Below, piece by piece: positions 60,601 to 64,000 of a stretch of DNA of 64,000 nucleotides (the stretch's first letter is position 1; every line of letters starts with the position of its first letter). The notes beneath the pieces are model-generated. The model was not told where the DNA came from and searched no databases. It saw only the letters and a list, made by a program, of their open reading frames with translations. Source of the stretch: Henricia sp. BOLD:AAB3569 (lineage: Eukaryota; Echinodermata; Asteroidea; Spinulosida; Echinasteridae); contig JBBELK010001071.1 in the NCBI GenBank assembly GCA_037783545.1, forward strand, positions 1 through 64,000, read 5' to 3'. Both the position numbers and the translations under genes were made by a program.

Positions 60601-63600
60601 AAGGTCTATCTCGGATAACATTGACAGTAGTGCAATTTTGAAGTATTAGGCAGGTTTCAGCATGCACGGTTAGTGATCACGGCTACATTTAGTTTTCGCT
60701 ACCAGTTTTCAACCAAAATGTACAAACGTTGCAATTAGTGTTGACAACAAAACCACACTTGGGATATTTATGTAAATGCCACAAGTACGTACATACCGAT
60801 GACCCAAAATTCACTAATAGTCATCATTTTGCCTAACCGTGTGCTACCGAAACCTCATTATTATTTCCCATCAAATATTGTAGTAACATTTAATTTATGA
60901 TGGTGCATGTGTACTTTCTCTGGAAACGCTATACATATTACTGCCTATTTCTGTGTTGAAAAAACACCTCCCTCCTGTTGTTACAACTAGATATTAATTG
61001 CGGAACTCGAATCAGTACTCCATGTTCCGTTGTAGAACCGAACGTTTTAAGAAAAGTCCTCTTCCGTTTCTTATTCGGTTGCTAAATAATACCAAGTAGT
61101 ACCTTGGCCTTGGCTGTAGTCTCAATCCACACTTATTTTTAGTTTTAGTTTTAGTTTTAGTTTTTGTCGGAATCTACGTGTTTTTAATAATGTATACAGT
61201 ACCTGTTTTGTAATTTTCTCTGTAATTCAGCCTTTGGCTGCTATTGAGATTTTAATAATAAACCAACCATGAATGAATGAATATTAATGCATAGAATGTT
61301 TTGATTCGCCGTCTGATTTCCCAATTCAAAACTGTTTTGTCCTTTGCACCTTGGCAGGTGATGTGCATGGAGGAATATGACGTGGTTCATCTTGAACACG
61401 AGACACTACTTCTGATCGTCAGCAGCACCTTCGGTAATGGAGACGCACCAGAAAACGGAGAGGTGGGTTTATGTCTCAAAGAAACATTTTAGGCAGAAGA
61501 TAGACGCACAGTCAAAACTATATAATTACAAAAGCAACAAAATATCAAAATTACACACTGTAAAAAATTGTTAATACTTATTATATTAAACAAAAATTAT
61601 TGGACTACCTACAAACTGACAACAAAAATAAGTACGTAACATTTTGTTATGGAAAGTCTTATAGCAATATTTGATGCCTTGTAAGCCTCCTGAGCTAACA
61701 ACTTACAACGTCTCAGTCCAAACATGATAAACATAAGCCTGGTTGCTGCCGAAGAGGAGTGATGTTAATGAATAGTTCAAGGCGTAGGTGGTCCAATAAT
61801 TTTTTCCAAGGCTGTATTTAAAAAAAAAAAATTCATTATTGCTGTGATTGTTTGGTTGTTTCATTTCAATGGTTATTAGGCATCATACTAAATATTGCAT
61901 TTGTGATTTTTAATGGCTAATAGTTTGCATCTTGGAAGATGATTTTTTTTAAATTTCACTTTAAGAATGTGATCTTTGCATCTTTTCAGGAATTTGGTCG
62001 GTATTTGATGGATCTTGCACGCGATTCGAGCGACGATCAGCCCGAGAGGTATTATACAAATCAAATTTTAGCTTGTAATTTATAATTTGTTGTGTATAAG
62101 CCAGTTCGGAATCTCGCGCGCGCAATGAACGTCTATGGGATTGTGTCAAGGTCATTTGAGATAAACACAGGTCATTTGAGATAAACACAATGCATACCGC
62201 TTTGTTTATCTCAAACCAAAGTCGGGAGACGCATGCGCAGTCGAGACTCCGAACTGGCTTATTGCCTGAAACATTTCCCCATTGTGGGTCAAACATCTAA
62301 AGAATTTCCATTGAGGTTTTAGTGGGTAGTCATGCGTTAACAAAAGGGAAGAGTGTGTTGCAGTAGGGGGAGTCACTTGGTTTCCTATATTGCAGCATAT
62401 ACAAGAACCCTAACGAGAATTTCTCAACATAGTTGCCAAATTGTTTCACCTTCCATTTAGTTTATTGTTCTTATTGTTTTCCCATCTTTTGTTACCACAG
62501 CCGTGCTCTGCGCTTTGATAAATACTTTGCCGCACCCTCAACACCGAGCCAGCGAGGCGCCGGCCAGTCCAACTTGAGCGAAAGTTCTGGTGTTCTTGCA
62601 AACGTCAGGTAGAAAATGAACTCTTAAATTGTTGTTTTAGTTACCAAAAAAATGCTCCAATTTAATTAGAGACGGGTGCATCGTGTTATACAAATTTGAA
62701 CCCGAGTTATAATTGTTTAGGAGTAGACCTTTTTATTACAGTTTGGGGGGAAAAACAGATTAGCAAGTTTCCAACATCAATTTGAAATTAACTAATCTAC
62801 TGTGCAAAAATTTGTAATCTGTGTTACCAATACGTAATCTATACCGAGCGTTATTCCACGCACATTTTAACAGCTATCCTTGCGTGATTTCAAGCCAAAC
62901 AAACGTCCCCAAGAAGCCACTTGATGACGCGTGTGTGATGCAGCTTTTGCAGAGAAACTGACCACAAATGTTACTAAATAGCACTAAAAAAGGCTCTAAT
63001 GGGCACAATGTGCGTTTTGTTTGTCTTTTTTTCATGCAAAAATTACGAAATGTAGTGCGGTGTCCAAAAATGATAGCCTGCTTGCAGCGGGCTTAAATTT
63101 TAAGACTGGTCTAACTTTAAGACCAGGGGCGGATTGCAATATGCGGTCTAAGACCGGTCTATAGGCTTAGCTGGCTAACGCGGCATCCACTAAGACCGGT
63201 CTATAATTATAGCCCGCTTGCAATATTGTTGTCTTAAAGTTAGACCAGTCTTAAAATTTAAGCCCGCGGCGAGCAGGCTATAATTTTTAGACACCGCGCT
63301 ACATCTCCTAATCTTGCATGTAAAAAGACGAACAAAACGCACATTGTGCCCATTAGAGCCTTTATAGTGCTATTTGATTACTTTCGCGGTCCGTTTCTCT
63401 GCAAAAACTGCACTACACACGCGTCATCAAGTGGCTTCGTAAGGACGTTTGTTTGGCTTGAAATCACGCAAGGATAGCCGGCTGCGTCACTTTCCGTTAA
63501 GATGTGTGTGTTTTCGGCTGGCGCAGCCGTACTTCAGTTAGACTGGTTTATTGCAATGGGCTAAAGAGGTGTCTAAGCTGAGACCGGCTAAGTCGGATAG

Positions 63601-64000
63601 TCGGCTATAAAACATCGGTCTTAGACCAGTGTTAAGTCGATTTTATTGCAATCCGCCCCAGGATGTTGCAAGCGGGCTATAATTTTAGACCGGTCTTAGC
63701 CGGCTAAGCCTATAGACCGGTCTTAGACCGCATATTGCAATCCGCCCCTGGACTCGTTCAGTACCATTATAGTCCATTCACCCTGTATGAGTGGGATTAT
63801 ACATATTTACATTTGTCGATGTAGATTTGCTGTATTTGGCCTTGGATCAACCGCATACCCCAATTTCTGCGCCTACGCACGCGCACTGGACACGTTGATG
63901 GGCAACCTAGGAGGCGAGCGAATCATGGACATGGGAGAAGGAGACGAACTGAGCGGGCAGGAGTCGTCTTATCGCAGATGGGCTCAAGACGTCTTCAAGG
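47175..64000 (+). CDS. NOS: Nitric oxide synthase, neuronal type with PDZ domain (gene span, 15 exons, 3' end outside window)
   Basis: The product oxidises L-arginine to citrulline and nitric oxide using NADPH and O2, with heme, tetrahydrobiopterin, FMN, FAD and calmodulin. Fifteen exons join in frame with GT-AG introns: 47175-48608, 51137-51270, 51808-51970, 52648-52739, 53187-53328, 54175-54320, 57496-57670, 58354-58455, 58892-59086, 60082-60179, 60315-60459, 61358-61462, 61990-62048, 62501-62608, 63825-64000. They give 1091 residues. Visible parts are a PDZ domain (about 9-112), a disordered linker (113-455), the oxygenase (about 456-870: C482/C487, C567, E746, W832), a calmodulin site (about 884-913) and an FMN domain (from about 914). 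The FAD/NADPH domains, about 500 residues in mammalian nNOS, lie beyond the edge. The start has a strong ACCATGG context and an in-frame TAA 9 bases upstream. The PDZ domain points to the nNOS class. The zinc pair sits about 155 residues further in than in rat nNOS because the linker is longer. Confidence 0.96.
48956..49076. mobile_element. Small MITE with GGGCGTAGGC ends and C-tract
   Basis: CATGGGCGTAGGC and GCCTACGCACCTG pair at the ends; the interior holds a run of about 22 C (from about 49026). Confidence 0.6.
49730..49864 (+). mobile_element. Fold-back family 1, copy 8 (diverged, right end lost)
   Basis: Left end AAGCGGGTCCCCACTGTGCG. The core has AGACAGTCTCTGGTAATCTC, the subtype also seen at 53437 and 53630. 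The right arm decays before the GGAGGCCCGCTT end. Confidence 0.8.
49866..50018 (+). mobile_element. Fold-back family 1, copy 9
   Basis: 153 bases, + orientation by GTGTGTAGAGTCTTTGG. Follows copy 8 in the same orientation and shares a TTAAAG junction with copy 10. Confidence 0.92.
50020..50109. mobile_element. Fold-back family 1, copy 10 (90-bp near-perfect palindrome)
   Basis: Only the two arms remain, each about 42 bases from AGCGGGCCTCCCACTGTGCG to TTGCCACGAATTTCCAA, differing by one base in the T/A run; the asymmetric core is deleted. Confidence 0.92.
50110..50237 (-). mobile_element. Fold-back family 1, copies 11 (fragments)
   Basis: A right half (GACTGTCTATAGACTCTACA..) ending in CACAGTTGGAGGCC runs directly into a left end CCTCCCACTGTGCG that is cut off after TTGCCACGAATTTCC. 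Confidence 0.75.
51137..51270 (+). CDS. NOS: NOS exon 2: zinc-binding N-terminal hook (479-523)
   Basis: Preceded by TTTCAG and followed by GTTAGA. It codes for 44 residues plus two bases of R523. The motif [11 protein letters not shown] holds the CxxxxC pair (C482, C487). In NOS dimers this pair contributes two of four thiolates to a zinc at the subunit interface and stabilises the pterin site. The following segment, ending [11 protein letters not shown], matches the nNOS FIDQYYSSIKR helix. Conservation here places the join between the linker exon and the oxygenase beyond doubt. Confidence 0.95.
51808..51970 (+). CDS. NOS: NOS exon 3: heme thiolate region (523-577)
   Basis: Acceptor CACGTAG, donor CAG|GTAATA. 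It codes for the block [20 protein letters not shown], the NOS signature around the proximal heme ligand C567 (motif WRNxxRCxGR). The block continues IQWTKLQ. All invariant residues of the signature are present, so an active heme centre is expected. Confidence 0.96.
52200..52507 (-). pseudogene. Decayed non-LTR reverse-transcriptase fragment in NOS intron 3
   Basis: On the minus strand from 52506 the frame reads [13 protein letters not shown]. This corresponds to RT motif A, whose AFDxVWH segment holds a catalytic aspartate. A frameshift then moves to the frame giving [20 protein letters not shown] and [18 protein letters not shown], ending SVLAPLLF. The usual R.L.NGVPQGS segment between SRL and VLAPLLF is deleted, so the active-site region is interrupted. 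Downstream sequence (to about 52200) looks like rearranged C-terminal material. Orientation is opposite to NOS. It is similar to Jockey-clade elements; it is a dead copy. Confidence 0.78.
52648..52739 (+). CDS. NOS: NOS exon 4: oxygenase core (578-608)
   Basis: Acceptor GTTTTAG, donor CTCAG|GTCAGT. The product [20 protein letters not shown] followed by [11 protein letters not shown] aligns without gaps to the nNOS oxygenase. Phase 2 at the 3' end; R608 is split across the next intron. Confidence 0.95.
53006..53122. mobile_element. Small fold-back MITE in NOS intron 4
   Basis: GGGGTCGATTTCACGAAGCA and the complement of GCTTCGTGAAAACGGCCC pair at the ends; TACGATCCTTCG pairs with CGAAGAATCGTA inside. 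Confidence 0.75.
53187..53328 (+). CDS. NOS: NOS exon 5: oxygenase core (608-655)
   Basis: Acceptor TTGACAG, donor GAG|GTGAGA. It codes for [20 protein letters not shown] and then the highly conserved [20 protein letters not shown] block of NOS oxygenases. Ends in phase 0. A pair of fold-back elements (53437 and 53630) sits about 110 bases into the following intron. Confidence 0.96.
53437..53629 (-). mobile_element. Fold-back family 1, copy 12
   Basis: The core ACCAGAGACTGTCTATAGAC shows minus orientation and the CTGGTAATCTC subtype. It is longer (193 bases) because a TGAATCCCTTCCTCCATGC-type insertion splits the right arm. Confidence 0.85.
53630..53766 (+). mobile_element. Fold-back family 1, copy 13 (left end lost)
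   Basis: + orientation with GTCTATAGACAGTCTCTGGT; the right end is GTGGGAGGCCCACTTT, with one substitution from the family end. The left terminus is replaced by unrelated sequence. Confidence 0.82.
54175..54320 (+). CDS. NOS: NOS exon 6: oxygenase core (656-704)
   Basis: Acceptor CTTCCAG, donor AA|GTAAGC. The product starts [20 protein letters not shown] and continues [20 protein letters not shown], matching the nNOS segment that lines the substrate channel. The last codon (K704) is split AA|G across the 3.2-kb intron 6. Confidence 0.95.
54619..54663. repeat. 17-bp hairpin in NOS intron 6
   Basis: ATTCGTAAAAGTGACCG and CGGTCACTTTACGAAT close on a 12-base loop. Confidence 0.7.
56757..56831. 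repeat. Perfect 23-bp hairpin, extended imperfect stem
   Basis: ATTATTTTGTGACCAAACCA (to 56785) and its complement ending at 56826 pair without mismatch around an 18-base loop; TGAG.. and ..CTCA extend the stem with one bulge. Confidence 0.85.
56869..57004. mobile_element. Fold-back family 2, copy 3 (NOS intron 6)
   Basis: AAAGGCACAGGCTCGTCAGC at the left and its exact complement at the right; inner arms differ at a few sites (CGCAATACGC against GCGTGTTTTG). Confidence 0.9.
57237..57353 (+). pseudogene. Broken partial copy A of NOS exon 7 inside intron 6
   Basis: After TTTTAG the sequence GTATGACTGGTTTGCTGAG repeats the start of exon 7. It then drops about 30 bases and resumes at the TCCTCCCTAATGCTCGACC block, continuing through GGAGGCCTAGAGTTCACGG. 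The copy then diverges, has no 3' donor, and runs straight into the next copy at CCCCTAG. Its internal deletion and changed bases show it cannot replace exon 7. Confidence 0.85.
57354..57495 (+). pseudogene. Broken partial copy B of NOS exon 7 inside intron 6
   Basis: It begins with the same junction as exon 7 and is nearly identical for about 110 bases (translation [20 protein letters not shown] and on to LEFTAC). It then lacks 5 bases at the CPFNGW position, which shifts the frame, and merges into a CTTCCCTAG that serves as the acceptor of the true exon at 57496. It lacks the arginine-binding glutamate and any donor. High similarity suggests a recent tandem duplication or an assembly artefact. 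Confidence 0.88.
57496..57670 (+). CDS. NOS: NOS exon 7: arginine-binding glutamate (704-762)
   Basis: Acceptor TTCCCTAG, donor GAG|GTAAAA. It codes for [20 protein letters not shown] and later [20 protein letters not shown]746 in WYMVTEIG is the invariant residue that binds the guanidinium of L-arginine. This is the functional copy: two shortened, frameshifted copies of its 5' part lie directly upstream at 57237-57353 and 57354-57495. Both begin with the same CTAG|GTATGACTGG-type acceptor junction but lack the 3' half and its donor. Confidence 0.95.
58003..58238 (+). repeat. Direct duplication of an 84-bp block in NOS intron 7
   Basis: GGTCACTCTTCTTATCTTGG starts both copies (58003 and 58155, offset 152). 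They stay alignable to TCAGGT / CCTGGT with about a dozen differences. Confidence 0.8.
58354..58455 (+). CDS. NOS: NOS exon 8: oxygenase (763-796)
   Basis: Acceptor AATTTCAG, donor CAG|GTAAAC. The 34 codons read [20 protein letters not shown] then [14 protein letters not shown], matching the nNOS helix around KTSSLWKDQALVEINIAVLYSFQ. Phase 0 at both ends. Confidence 0.95.
58892..59086 (+). CDS. NOS: NOS exon 9: pterin-site region (797-861)
   Basis: Acceptor TTTGACAG, donor CAG|GTACAA. It codes for [20 protein letters not shown] and then [20 protein letters not shown]. The WVW segment supplies the tryptophan (W832) that stacks on tetrahydrobiopterin in NOS structures. [17 protein letters not shown] closes the oxygenase. 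65 codons, phase 0 at both ends. Confidence 0.96.
59803..59875 (+). repeat. tRNA-like sequence (SINE head or tRNA pseudogene), GTT anticodon position
   Basis: Seventy-three bases with tRNA layout: acceptor pairs with one mismatch; D arm GCTC/GGGC; anticodon stem TCTGC/GCAGA with loop ACGTTAA; B box GGTTCGAATCC; discriminator A. Position 33 is C rather than the near-universal T, and the T stem has two mismatches, so a functional tRNA-Asn is unlikely. It lies inside NOS intron 9 on the sense strand. Confidence 0.6.
60082..60179 (+). CDS. NOS: NOS exon 10: end of oxygenase and start of calmodulin site (862-894)
   Basis: Acceptor ATCATCAG, donor AA|GTAGGT. The residues [20 protein letters not shown] lead to the basic run RRRR at 884-887 and TFKEVA. 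This is the first half of the calmodulin-binding helix, which separates oxygenase and reductase halves. The codon for K894 is split. The next intron is only 135 bases, the shortest in the gene. Confidence 0.94.
60315..60459 (+). CDS. NOS: NOS exon 11: calmodulin helix and FMN phosphate loop (894-942)
   Basis: Acceptor CATTCAG, donor [29 protein letters not shown] completes an amphipathic basic helix very close to that of n[19 protein letters not shown] (about 916-931) is the flavodoxin phosphate-binding loop for FMN, followed by [11 protein letters not shown]. This arrangement predicts Ca2+/calmodulin-dependent electron transfer to heme. Confidence 0.95.
60471..60607. mobile_element. Imperfect fold-back in NOS intron 11
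   Basis: AGACCTTTATCA..GCGGCCATCTT on the left and AAGATGGCTGTATGTGATAAAGGTCT (split here for length) on the right form inverted ends with an A/T-rich loop. Confidence 0.65.
61136..61275 (+). mobile_element. Non-LTR retrotransposon 3' tail in NOS intron 11
   Basis: A (TTTTAG)n run is followed by a short tail with CAGCCTTTGGCTG (61228-61240), AATAATAAACCA and a GAATGAATGAAT end. The hairpin and AATAAACCA match the tail at 35711-35752, so it is the same or a related element, extremely 5' truncated. Confidence 0.7.
61358..61462 (+). CDS. NOS: NOS exon 12: FMN domain (943-977)
   Basis: Acceptor TTGGCAG, donor GAG|GTGGGT. The 35 codons read [20 protein letters not shown] followed by [15 protein letters not shown]. 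STFGNGDxPENGE is the conserved FMN-isoalloxazine loop of the NOS/P450-reductase flavodoxin fold. Confidence 0.95.
61990..62048 (+). CDS. NOS: NOS exon 13: start of autoinhibitory-type insert (978-997)
   Basis: Acceptor CTTTTCAG, donor AG|GTATTA. A 59-base exon reading [20 protein letters not shown] or S at the split codon. EFGRYLM aligns with nNOS KFGCALM. After this point the sequence diverges into an acidic then basic stretch, as expected where constitutive NOS enzymes carry their autoinhibitory loop. Confidence 0.88.
62275..62404 (+). repeat. Dispersed repeat, paired with 9385-9528
   Basis: See the shared blocks at 9385; this copy lies in NOS intron 13 and lacks about 14 bases of the GGGGCGGTGGAGGG part. 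Confidence 0.75.
62501..62608 (+). CDS. NOS: NOS exon 14: autoinhibitory-type insert (997-1033)
   Basis: Acceptor ACCACAG, donor CAG|GTAGAA. The product [20 protein letters not shown] is followed by [17 protein letters not shown]. Between the FGxxLM helix and LANVRF the insert is about 43 residues, close to the roughly 45 in rat nNOS and longer than in inducible NOS, which lacks the loop. The composition (Ser, Thr, Gly, Gln) is poorly conserved, as is usual for this loop. The LANVRF end is conserved and fixes the reading frame. Confidence 0.92.
62873..63751. mobile_element. Nested fold-back complex in NOS intron 14
   Basis: The outer arms (about 62873-63124 and 63228-63478) are about 250 bases of inverted repeat, from GCTATCCTTGCGTGATTTC to TTAAGACC and complements. 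Between and beyond them lie ends of a second element, CCAGGGGCGGATTGCAATAT (63123) and its complement ending at 63751, with repeated TAAGACCGGTCTATAG words. The layout looks like one element inserted into or recombined with another. Confidence 0.78.
63825..64000 (+). CDS. NOS: NOS exon 15 (partial at window edge): end of FMN domain (1033-1091)
   Basis: Acceptor CGATGTAG. Reads [20 protein letters not shown], then [20 protein letters not shown] and [18 protein letters not shown], matching the nNOS segment FSVFGLGSRAYPHFCAFG through EAFRTWAKKVFK. It is open to the last base of the window, so its donor is not visible (an AAG|G junction at 63999 is possible). The FAD- and NADPH-binding domains must follow. 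Confidence 0.94.
   Translation, partial: MCCIWPWINRIPQFLRLRTRTGHVDGQPRRRANHGHGRRRRTERAGVVLSQMGSRRLQ

Overview
The window is eukaryotic nuclear DNA. It is gene-poor and about 40% G+C by eye, with genes split by GT-AG introns and dense small fold-back elements, tRNA-derived SINE pieces and 5'-truncated non-LTR retrotransposon tails. A PDZ-containing, neuronal-type nitric oxide synthase, the many short AGGCCTA words and the SINE types seen fit a marine deuterostome invertebrate (echinoderm or hemichordate, less likely amphioxus). That assignment is inference, not proof.

The only cellular protein gene I can support is nitric oxide synthase on the + strand. It starts at 47175 and runs off the right edge. 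Fifteen coding exons join in frame through canonical GT-AG introns and give the first 1091 residues. In order these are: a PDZ domain with GLGF loop and beta-finger; a long Ser/Arg/Pro-rich linker; the zinc CxxxxC pair (C482, C487); the heme thiolate cysteine (C567); the arginine-binding glutamate (E746); a pterin-side tryptophan (W832); a basic calmodulin-binding helix (about 884-913); and the FMN-binding flavodoxin domain with an autoinhibitory-type insert. The FAD/NADPH half lies beyond the window. Intron 6 carries two broken tandem copies of the start of exon 7.

Layout. 1-28 kb: no recognisable gene; G-rich tracts, several fold-back elements (1769, 5817, 8287, 11675, 12364, 17380, 20594) and pairs of dispersed repeats. 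28-29 kb: four copies of a ~150-bp TTAA-flanked fold-back element followed by a copy of a second fold-back family. 35 kb: the 3' end of a non-LTR retrotransposon with a decayed reverse-transcriptase-side ORF and a stem-loop tail. 37.4-39.8 kb: more copies of the first element, SINEs, a telomere-like TTAGGG tract and a large nested inverted repeat. 40-47 kb: the NOS 5' flank, with a 62-bp satellite, a Tc1-type MITE whose ends match Sleeping Beauty-class termini, further MITEs and a duplicated E-box block just upstream of the coding start. 47-64 kb: NOS, with MITEs, a pseudogenised reverse-transcriptase fragment, a tRNA-like SINE head, another retrotransposon tail and a nested ~880-bp fold-back complex in its introns.

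I did not find a new multi-gene system. The most distinctive material is the local family of TTAA-associated fold-back elements (about 13 copies from 28.1 to 53.8 kb, several in same-orientation head-to-tail pairs), the exon 7 partial duplications inside NOS, and the conserved 3' stem-loop shared by two retrotransposon tails.
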